In this document: positions 11,666-19,671 of the stretch, piece by piece | How positions within the stretch are numbered: the stretch's first letter is position 1 | Layout: each line of letters begins with the position of its first letter | Assembly (NCBI GenBank): GCA_000620205.1 | Contig: JHVP01000001.1 | Coordinates: 372,001 to 436,000, forward strand | Length of the DNA stretch: 64,000 nucleotides | Reading direction: 5' to 3' | Source of the DNA: Geodermatophilaceae bacterium URHA0031 | GTDB taxonomy: Bacteria > Actinomycetota > Actinomycetes > Mycobacteriales > Geodermatophilaceae | The notes under the pieces: model-generated | The model's input: the letters and a program-made list of their open reading frames with translations, nothing else | Databases searched by the model: none | Told to the model about the DNA's origin: nothing | Position numbers and translations under genes: made by a program

Positions 11666-12006
11666 TCACCGACGTCGGCGGCAGCGGAGCGTGATCACAG
11701 ACAACCCGACGGTCACCAGAACGGGTCCGCCGATCGCCCACCCGGCCGCCAGCGCCCGGAGCGCCGCGACAGCAGCTCGACCAGCCGGCGTGCACCGACC
11801 GCGGGCAGGTCACCGGTCTGCTGCGGCAGGTGGGCGACCGCCCCGGCCAGCACACGCAGCAGCGTGGACTTGCCGGCCCCGTTGCCGCCGCGGACCCGGA
11901 GCAGCTCTCCCGGGGCCACGCCGAGCGTCAGGCCGTCGAAGAGCCAGCTGCCGCGGCCGTGACGGAAGCCGAGGTCCCGCGCCGACAGGACGGGGACGGC
12001 GGGCAC
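11666..12006 (-). pseudogene. deletion remnant joining an ABC ATPase start to a permease tail
   Basis: The frame from 12006 begins as an ABC ATPase: LSARDLGFRHGRGSWLFDGL, then the Walker A motif GGNGAGKSTLLRVLAG (about 40-55). It jumps at once to a Q-loop-like AHLPQQTGDLPAV, which normally lies about 30 residues later, and stops at 11713 without signature or Walker B motifs. Shifting the frame at about 11765 gives AALRALAAGWAIGGPVLVTV followed by a hydrophobic end and a basic CRRRR tail, with a stop at 11666. That is the look of an ABC permease C-terminus. I read this as one or more deletions that fused an ATPase gene to its neighbouring permease gene. The 97-residue frame might still be translated but cannot be a working ATPase. 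Confidence 0.7.
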
Positions 12007-12055
12007 CGGACGACCGTAGTGGCCGGGCCGGTACCCGCCGGTGGGCCCGGACCGG

Positions 12056-12334
12056 TCAGAAGGCCGCCTGGCTCTCGGCGACGTAGCCGCCGGACCGCTG
12101 GGTGATGTGCCAGACCCGGACGTCCTTGCCGCCGACGGCGTCCTTCTCGTGGAACCGCACCAGCTCGCCGTGGCTCACCCCGTGGCCGCGGATCAGCAGC
12201 GGCTCCCCGCCGGTGTCGATGCTGAACTCGGCGTCGCCGAGGAAGGCGTCCAGCGAGGGGTCGACCCCGACCGCGGGCGCCACCACCAGGTAGGGCTTGC
12301 CGGAGGCGATCGAGTTCCTGTGCTGAGTGGTCAT
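12056..12334 (-). CDS. hypothetical small protein
   Basis: 92 residues beginning MTTQHRNSIASGKPYLVVAP. AGGGG lies 6 bp before the ATG. A longer reading to 12439 is less likely because its extra part is Arg-rich and lacks a ribosome site. The protein is mixed in charge, has no signal peptide or membrane segment, and has a regular beta-rich look (FSIDTGGEPLLIRGHG, GELVRFHEKD, DVRVWHITQ). I do not recognise the family. It lies downstream of the ABC exporter and upstream of the decayed ABC locus. Confidence 0.6.
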   Translation of the reverse strand: MTTQHRNSIASGKPYLVVAPAVGVDPSLDAFLGDAEFSIDTGGEPLLIRGHGVSHGELVRFHEKDAVGGKDVRVWHITQRSGGYVAESQAAF

Positions 12335-12446
12335 GTGAGCCCCTGTCCTCGGGAGGTCGGCGCCGACGGGTCGCCGGGCCTCACCGTGCCATGTCACCCT
12401 GAGCGATCGCTGTCCCCCGCGCCGGTGCGGGCCAGTCATGACCCGT

Positions 12447-12452
12447 TGTCAA
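12447..12452 (-). promoter_or_regulatory. candidate -35 box TTGACA
   Basis: A perfect TTGACA on the minus strand, 113 bp upstream of the hypothetical gene at 12334 and just past the ABC exporter stop. A clear -10 partner is not visible at 16-18 bp, so support is weak. Confidence 0.25.
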
Positions 12453-12459
12453 CTCGGGA

Positions 12460-14358
12460 CTACATCGCGGCGATCGAACTGGCTGCGGCATCGGTGGGGG
12501 CGAACTGGGTGCGGTAGAGCTCAGCGTAGTGCCCGCCCAGCGCGAGCAGCTCCTCGTGGGTGCCACGCTCGACGATCCGGCCGGCGTCCACCACCAGGAT
12601 CTGGTCGGCGTTGCGGATCGTGGACAGCCGGTGCGCGATCACCAGCGACGTCCGGCCGGCCAGCGCAGTGTCCAGCGCGTGCTGCACCGCGACCTCGGAC
12701 TCGCTGTCCAGGTGCGCGGTCGCCTCGTCCAGGATCACCACACCCGGCGCCTTGAGCAGCACCCGCGCGATCGCCAGCCGCTGCTTCTCCCCACCCGACA
12801 TCCGGTACCCGCGGTCACCGACCACGGTGTCCAGCCCGTCGGGCAGCGAGTGCACCAGGGCGGCGATCCGCGCGCCGGTGAGCGCGGCCCACAGCTCCTC
12901 CTCGGTGGCCTCGGGCCGGGCGTAGCGCAGGTTGGCGCCGATCGTGTCGTGGAAGAGGTGCGAGTCCTGGCTCACCACCCCGATCGCGTCGCGCAGCGAC
13001 GCGGTGGTGGCCTCGCGGACGTCGACGCCGCCGACCCGGACGGCGCCACCGGTCACGTCGTACAGCCGGGAGACCAGGGCTGCCATCGTCGACTTCCCGG
13101 CGCCGGAGGTGCCGACGAGGGCGACCAGCTGACCGGGCTCGGCGCGGAAGGAGACCTCGTGCAGGACGTCGGTGCCCGCGTGCTGCTCCGGGACGGCGAC
13201 GTCCTCCAGGGACGCGAGGGAGACCTCGGCCGGCGAGGGGTAGCGGAAGGAGACCGCGTCGAACTCGATCGACCGGTCGTCGGCCGGCACCGGGACGGCG
13301 TCGGGGGCCTCGTTGATCATCGGCGCCAGGTCCAGCACCTCGAACACCCGGTCGAAGCTGACCAGCGCGCTCATCACGTCGACCCGGACGTTGGCGAGCG
13401 CGGTCAGCGGTCCGTAGAGCCGGGACAGCAGCAGCGCCAGCGCCACGACGTCCCCGGCCGACAGCGACCCGGTGAACGCCAGCCACCCGCCCAGGCCGTA
13501 GACCAGCGCGGTGGCGAGCGCGGCGACCAGGGTGAGCGAGGTGAAGAAGACCCGCCCGTACATCGCCGACAGGACGCCGATGTCGCGGACCCGGGCGGCC
13601 CGCCCGGAGAAGGACTCGACCTCCGCCTCGGGCCGCCCGAACAGCTTGACCAGCAGGGCGCCGGCGACGTTGAACCGCTCGGTCATCGTCGCGTTCATCG
13701 ACGCGTTGAGCCCGTAGGACTCCCGGGTGATCTCCTGCAGCCGCTTTCCGATCCGCTGCGCCGGGAGGACGAACAGCGGCACCATCACGATCGACAGCAG
13801 GGTGATCTGCCAGGACAGGCTGAACATGACGCCGGCGGTCAGCACGAGGGCGATCACGTTGGAGACGACCCCGGACAGCGTCGAGGTGAACGCCCGCTGC
13901 GCCCCGACCACGTCGTTGTTCAGCCGGCTCACCAGCGCGCCGGTCTGGGTCCGGGTGAAGAACGCGACCGGCATCCGCTGCACGTGCTCGAACACGCGGG
14001 TGCGCAGGTCGAAGATGACGCCCTCGCCGATGCGCGCGGAGTACCAGCGCTGCACCAGGGAGCTGGCGGCGTCCAGCACCGCCAGGCCGGCGATGACCAG
14101 CGCGATGCGGACGACGTCCCCCGCCGTACCGGACAGCTCGGCGATCCGGTTGACGATGTCGCCGGCCAGCAGTGGCGTGACCACACCGATCAGCGAGGAG
14201 AAGACGACGAGGGACAGGAAGCCGATCAGCTCGCGCCGATACGGCTGCGCGATGCCCAGGATCCGGCGGACGGTGCCCTTCGGGATCTGCCGGGAGGTCA
14301 CCGACGGGTCGCGGCTGAAGGACCGCATCGCGGCCATCGAGGTCATCGGTGAGCTCAT
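12460..14358 (-). CDS. ABC exporter half-transporter (MsbA/MDR type)
   Basis: Type IV ABC exporter of 632 residues that works as a homo- or heterodimer. The membrane domain (about 45-350, six spans) includes FLSLVVFSSLIGVVTPLLAG and the coupling region ERFNVAGALLVKLFG. The nucleotide-binding domain has Walker A GTSGAGKST near 416, the Q-loop GVVSQDSHLFHD, signature MSGGEKQRLAIARVLL near 514, Walker B VVILDEATAHLDS near 538, and the H-loop IAHRLSTI. All catalytic motifs are intact. The start is ATG at 14358, with GAGGA 6 bp upstream. An inverted repeat at 14399-14426 lies in front. The substrate is unknown. Drug or lipid export is typical for the family. Confidence 0.93.
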   Translation of the reverse strand: MSSPMTSMAAMRSFSRDPSVTSRQIPKGTVRRILGIAQPYRRELIGFLSLVVFSSLIGVVTPLLAGDIVNRIAELSGTAGDVVRIALVIAGLAVLDAASSLVQRWYSARIGEGVIFDLRTRVFEHVQRMPVAFFTRTQTGALVSRLNNDVVGAQRAFTSTLSGVVSNVIALVLTAGVMFSLSWQITLLSIVMVPLFVLPAQRIGKRLQEITRESYGLNASMNATMTERFNVAGALLVKLFGRPEAEVESFSGRAARVRDIGVLSAMYGRVFFTSLTLVAALATALVYGLGGWLAFTGSLSAGDVVALALLLSRLYGPLTALANVRVDVMSALVSFDRVFEVLDLAPMINEAPDAVPVPADDRSIEFDAVSFRYPSPAEVSLASLEDVAVPEQHAGTDVLHEVSFRAEPGQLVALVGTSGAGKSTMAALVSRLYDVTGGAVRVGGVDVREATTASLRDAIGVVSQDSHLFHDTIGANLRYARPEATEEELWAALTGARIAALVHSLPDGLDTVVGDRGYRMSGGEKQRLAIARVLLKAPGVVILDEATAHLDSESEVAVQHALDTALAGRTSLVIAHRLSTIRNADQILVVDAGRIVERGTHEELLALGGHYAELYRTQFAPTDAAASSIAAM

Positions 14359-14398
14359 GGCACGTCCTCTTGGTGCTGTAACCGGGTAATCAGACACC

Positions 14399-14426
14399 GG
14401 AACAGCGAGGGGGGCCGTGCTGTTCC
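14399..14426 (-). terminator. inverted repeat GGAACAGC/GCTGTTCC
   Basis: Perfect 8-bp arms around a 12-nt G/C loop, 8 bp past the enoyl-CoA hydratase stop and 41 bp before the ABC exporter start. It may end the hydratase transcript or serve as an operator for the exporter. The sequence does not decide between them. Confidence 0.45.
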
Positions 14427-14433
14427 GCGCCGG

Positions 14434-15210
14434 TCAGTCTCTCCCGGCCAGCACGCCCAGTCGGCGTGCCTGCGCCGCCCGCTCGGCGGCGTCCTGCTGC
14501 GCGGGGTCGTTGCGCACCGCGGACCGGACGAGAGCGAGCGTCTCCCGGCTGGCCCCGACGTCCGGCCGGAGCAGGGCCTCGGTCAGCCCGGCCACGGTGG
14601 TCTCCAGCTGGTCGACCGGGACGACGGCGTTCGCCAGGCCCATCGCCAGCGCCTCGGCGGCCCCGACGGGGCGGCCGGTCAGGCAGATCTCCACCGCCCG
14701 GCTGTAGCCGACCAGCTCGACCAGCGTGCTGGTGCCGGTCAGGTCCGGGACCAGCCCGAGCGAGGCCTCCGGCAGCCGCAGCTGGGCGTCCTCGGCGAGA
14801 ACCCGCAGGTCGCAGGCGAGCGCGAGCTGCGCACCGGCGCCGATGGCGTGCCCCTGGACGGCCGCCACCGACACCACGCCCGGCGACCGCAGCCACCGGA
14901 ACCCGGCCTGGTAGCCGCGGATGCGCTCCTGGGCCAGCTCGGCCGGCAGCGCACCCAGCTCACCGAGCCTACCGGCGACACCGGGCTCGGCGCTGAAGAG
15001 CGTCCGGTCCAGGCCGGCGGAGAAGGACCGGCCGGCACCGCGGACGACGACCACCCGGACGTCGTCGGCCAGGCCCTCACCGACCGCGCGCAGTGCAGCC
15101 CAGGTGTCCGGCGTCTGGGCGTTGAGCTGGTCGGCGCGGTCCAGGGTGACGGTGAGGACGGCACCGTGGCGCGCCGTCCTCACCCACCCGTTCGGCTCAG
15201 GCGGGCTCAC
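14434..15210 (-). CDS. enoyl-CoA hydratase/isomerase family protein
   Basis: Crotonase-fold protein of 258 residues. Oxyanion-hole motifs are GAGRSFSAGLDR (about 60-71) and QGHAIGAGAQLALACDLRV (about 119-137). The later LRLPEASLGLVPDLTGTSTL region carries the catalytic-acid area, with Glu in the PEAS position and Asp further on. It is likely to hydrate or isomerise an acyl-CoA in beta-oxidation or a related path. Its GTG start overlaps the stop of the small HTH gene by 4 bp, so the two are translationally coupled. Confidence 0.87.
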   Translation of the reverse strand: MSPPEPNGWVRTARHGAVLTVTLDRADQLNAQTPDTWAALRAVGEGLADDVRVVVVRGAGRSFSAGLDRTLFSAEPGVAGRLGELGALPAELAQERIRGYQAGFRWLRSPGVVSVAAVQGHAIGAGAQLALACDLRVLAEDAQLRLPEASLGLVPDLTGTSTLVELVGYSRAVEICLTGRPVGAAEALAMGLANAVVPVDQLETTVAGLTEALLRPDVGASRETLALVRSAVRNDPAQQDAAERAAQARRLGVLAGRD

Positions 15211-15437
15211 GCACTCTTCTTGGCGTTCCGGTTCGCCCCACCCCGGCCACGCAGGCTCGCGCCCGACTCCGACAGCAGGCGGTGGACGAACCCGTAGGAG
15301 CGGTTGGTCGAGGTGGCCAGCGAGCGGATGCTCTCGCCGCCGTCGTACCGCTCACGCAGTTCGTCCGCGAGCGAGGTTCGGTCGTCCCCGGTGATCCGCT
15401 TGCCCTTGCTCAGGTCTGCAGTGCTCGAGTCGGCCAT
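15207..15437 (-). CDS. small helix-turn-helix protein
   Basis: 76-residue basic protein: a central helix-turn-helix (SLADELRERYDGGESIRSLA then NRSYGFVHRLLSESG) and a Gly/Arg/Lys tail (LRGRGGANRNAKK). This short HTH protein is widely conserved in actinobacteria. It is related to resolvase-like HTH domains and its cellular role is not established, as far as I know. CGGAGGGGAG precedes the ATG at 15437, a strong ribosome site. It is the first gene of a pair with the enoyl-CoA hydratase. Confidence 0.8.
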   Translation of the reverse strand: MADSSTADLSKGKRITGDDRTSLADELRERYDGGESIRSLATSTNRSYGFVHRLLSESGASLRGRGGANRNAKKSA

Positions 15438-15744
15438 GACTCCCCTCCGTGTGTCAGGGGTCGCCCCGACGTCCGCCGGCGCTTGCCCGCTGATCCCCCG
15501 GCGCCGCTGTCCCGGTGACATCGGCGTCCCACGAGCCATGATCACCCGCCTGACCGACGACGGCCACCGGAGATGGGAAGTGCACGACTGAACTGATTGT
15601 CGGCCTCCGGCCGACACCGCGGCCAGGAGCCGTTCCCGGTCATGCTGAGCCGCTGGCCGTGTCCCGGTCGGGGACCCTCCGGGCCCCGCGACCGGTCCAC
15701 CCGCTGCGCGGGATGAAGCCCAGCTCGCACTACGCCAGCGAGAG
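15438..15744. other. 307-bp gap between the HTH gene and the ABC-F gene
   Basis: No gene seen. It holds the hairpin at 15598-15616, a looser GC-rich inverted repeat at about 15663-15694 (CCGGTCG/CGACCGG), and a 15-bp tandem duplication at its right end. The left part must carry the promoter of the HTH gene. I could not pick a convincing box pair. Confidence 0.6.
15598..15616 (-). terminator. terminator hairpin downstream of the ABC-F gene
   Basis: TGTCGGCC, TCC loop, GGCCGACA: a perfect 8-bp stem about 130 bp after the ABC-F stop. Confidence 0.6.
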
Positions 15745-15758
15745 CTACGCCAGCGAGA
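15730..15758 (-). repeat. tandem duplication spanning the ABC-F stop codon
   Basis: CTACGCCAGCGAGA occurs at 15730-15743 and again at 15745-15758, a 15-bp period. The second copy contains the stop and last codons of the ABC-F gene, so the duplication has copied the gene's end into the gap. Confidence 0.8.
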
Positions 15759-17346
15759 CCAGGTCGGCGAAGTCGGCGCTCCAGGTGTCCTCCGTGCCGT
15801 CGGGCAGGATGATCACCTTGTCCGGGTCGAGCGCGTGGACGGCGCCCTCGTCGTGCGTCACCAGCACGATCGCGCCCTGGTAGGTGCGCAGCGCCTCGAG
15901 CACCTGCTCGCGGCTGGCCGGGTCCAGGTTGTTCGTCGGCTCGTCGAGCAGCAGCACGTTGGCACCGGAGACCACCAGCGTGGCCATCGCCAGCCGGGTG
16001 CGCTCGCCACCGGACAGCGTGCCGGTGCGCTGGTCGACCGCGTCGCCGGAGAACAGGAAGGCGCCCAGGATCTTGCGCAGCTCGGTGTCGGTGCTGTCCG
16101 GGGCTGCCGAGCGCATGTTCTCCAGCAGCGAGCGGTCCATGTCGATCGTCTCGTGTTCCTGCGCGTAGTACCCGATCCGCAGGCCGTGCCCGGGCTTGAC
16201 CTCACCGGTGTCCGGGGTCTCGGTGCCGGCCAGCATGCGCAGCAGGGTCGTCTTGCCCGCGCCGTTGAACCCCAGGACGACGACCCGGGTGCCCTTGTCG
16301 ATGGCCAGGTCCACGCCGGTGAAGATCTCCAGCGAGCCGTAGCTCTTGCTCAGGTGCTCGGCGGTGAGCGGGGTCCGCCCGCACGGGGCCGGCGTCGGGA
16401 AGCGCAGCTTGGCGACCTTGTCCTGGACCCGCACCTGCTCCAGGCCGGCGGCCAGCCGCTGGGCGCGCTTGTCCATGCTCTGCGCGGCCTTCGCCTTGGT
16501 GGCCTTGGCGCGCATCTTGTCCGCCTGCGCGGAGAGCGCGTCGATCTTCTTCTCGGCGTTGGCCCGCTCCGCCCGGCGGCGGCGCTCGTCGGTCTCCCGG
16601 GCGTCCAGGTACCGCTTCCAGCCGAGGTTGTAGACGTCGACGGTGGCCCGGTTGGCGTCCAGGTGCCAGACCTTGTTCACGACGGCGGCGAGCAGCTCGA
16701 CGTCGTGGCTGATGACGATGAGCCCGGCGCGGTGGCTGGCCAGGAACCCCTTCAGCCAGACGATGGAGTCGGCGTCCAGGTGGTTGGTCGGCTCGTCCAG
16801 CAGCAGCGTGTCGGCGTCGGAGAACAGGATGCGCGCCAGCTCGACCCGGCGGCGCTGACCACCGGAGAGGGTCCGCAGCGGCTGGCCGAGCACGCGGTCG
16901 GGCAGCCCCAGGTTGGTGCAGATGCGCGCGGCGTCGCTCTCGGCGGCGTACCCGCCGAGCGCGGCGAACTGGTCCTCCAGGCGCCCGTAGAGCCGGACGG
17001 CGCGGTCCATCTCCGCCTCGTCGGCGGGCTCGGCCATCGCGATCTGGGCCTTGGTCAGCTTCGCCTTGAGGACGTCGAGCCCCCGGCCGGAGAGCACCCG
17101 GTCGCTGGCGGTGATGTCCAGGTCGCCGCTGCGCGGGTCCTGCGGGAGGTAGCCGATCTCGCCGGTCACCTCGACCTTGCCGGCGTGCGGCACGCGCTCG
17201 CCGGCCAGCGTGGTGAGGGTGGTGGTCTTGCCGGCGCCGTTGCGCCCGACCAGGCCGATCCGGTCCCCGGGCTGCACGCGCAGGTCGGCGTCGCTGATGA
17301 GGATGCGGGCGCCGGCGCGCAGCTCGAGACCGGTCGTCGTTATCAC
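15745..17346 (-). CDS. ABC-F family ATPase (ribosome-associated type)
   Basis: 533 residues with two ABC domains and no membrane part, as in ABC-F proteins, which act on the ribosome as translation or antibiotic-protection factors. First domain: Walker A GRNGAGKTT (about 34-42), signature LSGGQRRRVELARILF, Walker B LLLDEPTNHLD. The linker (about 240-315) is charged and coiled (ERRRRAERANAEKKIDALSA). Second domain: GFNGAGKTTLLRML, LSGGERTRLAMATLVV, LLLDEPTNNLD. The start is GTG at 17346. A TACCCT -10 box 7 bp upstream suggests a leaderless transcript. The subfamily cannot be fixed by eye. Confidence 0.93.
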   Translation of the reverse strand: MITTTGLELRAGARILISDADLRVQPGDRIGLVGRNGAGKTTTLTTLAGERVPHAGKVEVTGEIGYLPQDPRSGDLDITASDRVLSGRGLDVLKAKLTKAQIAMAEPADEAEMDRAVRLYGRLEDQFAALGGYAAESDAARICTNLGLPDRVLGQPLRTLSGGQRRRVELARILFSDADTLLLDEPTNHLDADSIVWLKGFLASHRAGLIVISHDVELLAAVVNKVWHLDANRATVDVYNLGWKRYLDARETDERRRRAERANAEKKIDALSAQADKMRAKATKAKAAQSMDKRAQRLAAGLEQVRVQDKVAKLRFPTPAPCGRTPLTAEHLSKSYGSLEIFTGVDLAIDKGTRVVVLGFNGAGKTTLLRMLAGTETPDTGEVKPGHGLRIGYYAQEHETIDMDRSLLENMRSAAPDSTDTELRKILGAFLFSGDAVDQRTGTLSGGERTRLAMATLVVSGANVLLLDEPTNNLDPASREQVLEALRTYQGAIVLVTHDEGAVHALDPDKVIILPDGTEDTWSADFADLVSLA

Positions 17347-17353
17347 TGATCCC

Positions 17354-17359
17354 AGGGTA
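17354..17359 (-). promoter_or_regulatory. -10 box TACCCT, leaderless promoter of the ABC-F gene
   Basis: TANNNT-type box on the minus strand. It ends 7 bp before the GTG start, so transcription would begin at or next to the first codon. No Shine-Dalgarno sequence is present, which agrees with a leaderless mRNA. Confidence 0.5.
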
Positions 17360-17391
17360 GGCCCTCGGCGGCGTCCTTCCGACCCATTTCC

Positions 17392-17413
17392 CGGGTGACG
17401 TGCACGTCACCCG
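17392..17413. promoter_or_regulatory. 22-bp perfect palindrome between divergent genes
   Basis: CGGGTGACGTG joined directly to its complement CACGTCACCCG. It lies 46 bp upstream of the ABC-F start and 48 bp upstream of the membrane-protein start, where an operator could control both. No regulator gene of an obvious one-dimer type is adjacent. Confidence 0.55.
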
Positions 17414-17461
17414 CTTGTGGAATACGGCCTGCAGCGGCGTGCGGCACGCCAGGATGCGCTC

Positions 17462-19612
17462 ATGCACCCGCGCGGACCCGCGTGTCCTGTCTGTGGGGCC
17501 GAGGCCACCGGCCCGCCCGCTGCCGCCTGCGCGGTGTGCGGCCTGCCCGCGGCCGGGCAGGCGGGCTGGGTCCTGGGCCGGATCGGCGCGACGCTGGATC
17601 AGCTCACCCGGGAGCGGGACGAGCTGCTGGCCACGCTGCGCGCCGCCGCGCCCGGTGTCCGGCCGTCGCCGGCCGCCGCCGTCCGGACGCCCGAGCCGTG
17701 GGCGCCGGCGCCGCCCGTTCCGGCCCCGCCGGTCGAGCAGCTGCCGCCCTGGACGCCGGTCCCCGACGGGAAGCCGACGGCTCCCCGGAGGCGGCTGAGC
17801 CCGCAGCAGGTGCTGCTCGGGCTGGGCGCCGTGCTGCTGGTCGCCGGCGCGCTGGCCTTCGTCGCCCTGGGCTGGACCCGGTTCGGGCTGGTCTTCCAGG
17901 CCACCGTGATGCTCACCGGGACGGCGGCCGCGTGCGCGGTGTCGGCCTGGGCGGCGCGCCGCGGGCTGCGCGCGACCGAGGAGGCGCTGGCGGCCGCGGG
18001 CACCGCCCTGCTCGCCGTCGACCTCGGCGCCGCGCACGCCCGCGGCCTGCTCGGCCTGGACCAGGTCGCGCTGCGGCCCTGGACGGCGGTGTCCTGCCTG
18101 GTCGTGGCCGTCGTCGCCGTCGCGCTGGGCCGGTCGACCCGCAGCACCCTCACCTGGCCGCTGGCCGCCCTGCTGGCGGTCCAGCCGGTGCCCGCCCTGC
18201 TGCTCGGTCCGGCCGCGTTGGCCGGTCCCGCCGGGGTGGCCGCCGCCCTGGCCCTCGCCGGGCTGGACCTCGCCCTGGTGCTCGCGCTGCGGCCGGCTCT
18301 CGTGCCGGTCGCCCGGCTGCTCGCGGCGCTCTGCGGGGGCCTCGGACTGGCCGGCGGTCTGCTGCTGGGCCAGGGCGGGGACGTCGCGGACGCCTGGACG
18401 GCGACCGCGCTGCTCGCGGTGGCCGCGGTCGCCGCGGTGCTGGTACTGCGGGTGCACCGGGTGGCCGGCCGGCCACTGCCCGCCCGGGCGGTGGCGGGTG
18501 CCGCCGCTGGGGTGGTCGGCGTCTCGCTGGGCCGGTCCCTGGGGTTGAGCGGCTCGGCCGGACCGGTCCTGGCCAGTGCCCTCGCCCTGCTGCTGGCCAC
18601 CGCGGCGGTGCCGCTGGCCGGCGACCGGCCGGTGCCCGGCCAGCTCCCCCCCGCGGCGCTCCCGGAGGTCCGCACGGCGCTGCTGGCGGCCGGAACCGCG
18701 CTCGCCCTCGTCGGGGCCCAGCAGCTGCTCGACGCCGAGCGGTTCACCGCGCTGGCGCTGCTCGTTCTCGCGGCCACCGTCCCGGCCGCCCTGGCCGCCG
18801 TCCGGGTGCCGGGCGTGCGGGACGGCAGCACGTTCGTCGCGCTGCTCGCCCCGGCCGCCGCAGCGCTGCTGGCCCGGGAGGACGGGGTGCTGTCCAGCCC
18901 GACGACCGGGCTGCTGCTGGCGCTGGTCGGCGCCGGGGCCTTCGCGGTCGCGACGTGGCGGGCCGGTGCGCCGGAGGAGCGGGCCGCCGCAGCGGCCGGC
19001 ACGCTGGCCGGCGTCGCCGCCGGGGTGACGACCAGCTCGGTCGCGGCGTGGGGGCAGGTCGCCGTGCAGCTGGGCGTGGTGGGCGTCGCGGCGGGCTGCT
19101 ACGCCCTGGCCGCCCGACGGCGGCCGGTCGCCGTGCTCGCCCTCGCCGACCTGGTGCTGGCCTGCTGGATCGCCGTGGGCGGTGCCGGCGTCGAGACGCC
19201 GGAGGCCTACACGCTGCCGGCCGCGGTCGCGCTGCTGGTGGGCGTCCTCCCCCGGCTGCGGACCCGCGGCCCCTCCTGGGCCGCCGAGGGCGCCGCGGTC
19301 GGGGTGGCCCTGGTGCCCTCGACGCTGGTGGTCGCCGCCGCCCCCACCGCGCTGCGCCTGGTGCTGGTGGTGGCCGGCGCGGTGGCGATGGTGGTCGTCG
19401 GCACCCGCGCGCACCGGCAGGCGCCGTTCGTGCTGGGCTGCTGCGCGCTGGCGTTCGTCGTCGCCGCCCGGCTGGGGCCCTACGCGCCGCTGCTGCCGAC
19501 CTGGGTGACGCTGGCCGCCGCCGGCCTGCTCCTGCTGGTCCTCGGTGCGACCTACGAGCGCCGGTTGGCCCAGGCCCGGGAGGCGGTGGCCTGGGTGGCC
19601 CAGATGAGCTGA
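17462..19612 (+). CDS. polytopic membrane protein with N-terminal zinc ribbon (SCO7613 C-terminal-like)
   Basis: 716 residues. The N-terminus carries two CxxC pairs (CPVC at about 7-10, CAVC at about 22-25), then a helix and a Pro-rich linker to about 115. Residues 117-700 are almost entirely hydrophobic Ala/Leu/Val segments, with perhaps 20 or more spans. It ends with YERRLAQAREAVAWVAQMS. I place it with the actinobacterial SCO7613-type membrane proteins of unknown role. The ATG at 17462 is chosen because the zinc ribbon starts right after it. The next gene is a paralogue, and the motif RRLSPQQVLLGLGAVLLVAG recurs there, so the pair arose by tandem duplication. Confidence 0.8.
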   Translation: MHPRGPACPVCGAEATGPPAAACAVCGLPAAGQAGWVLGRIGATLDQLTRERDELLATLRAAAPGVRPSPAAAVRTPEPWAPAPPVPAPPVEQLPPWTPVPDGKPTAPRRRLSPQQVLLGLGAVLLVAGALAFVALGWTRFGLVFQATVMLTGTAAACAVSAWAARRGLRATEEALAAAGTALLAVDLGAAHARGLLGLDQVALRPWTAVSCLVVAVVAVALGRSTRSTLTWPLAALLAVQPVPALLLGPAALAGPAGVAAALALAGLDLALVLALRPALVPVARLLAALCGGLGLAGGLLLGQGGDVADAWTATALLAVAAVAAVLVLRVHRVAGRPLPARAVAGAAAGVVGVSLGRSLGLSGSAGPVLASALALLLATAAVPLAGDRPVPGQLPPAALPEVRTALLAAGTALALVGAQQLLDAERFTALALLVLAATVPAALAAVRVPGVRDGSTFVALLAPAAAALLAREDGVLSSPTTGLLLALVGAGAFAVATWRAGAPEERAAAAAGTLAGVAAGVTTSSVAAWGQVAVQLGVVGVAAGCYALAARRRPVAVLALADLVLACWIAVGGAGVETPEAYTLPAAVALLVGVLPRLRTRGPSWAAEGAAVGVALVPSTLVVAAAPTALRLVLVVAGAVAMVVVGTRAHRQAPFVLGCCALAFVVAARLGPYAPLLPTWVTLAAAGLLLLVLGATYERRLAQAREAVAWVAQMS

Positions 19613-19671
19613 GCGGCCCGCGCCGGGCCGCCGTAGCGTGGGCCGGCGACGTCGGCGGGGAGGTGATCGGG

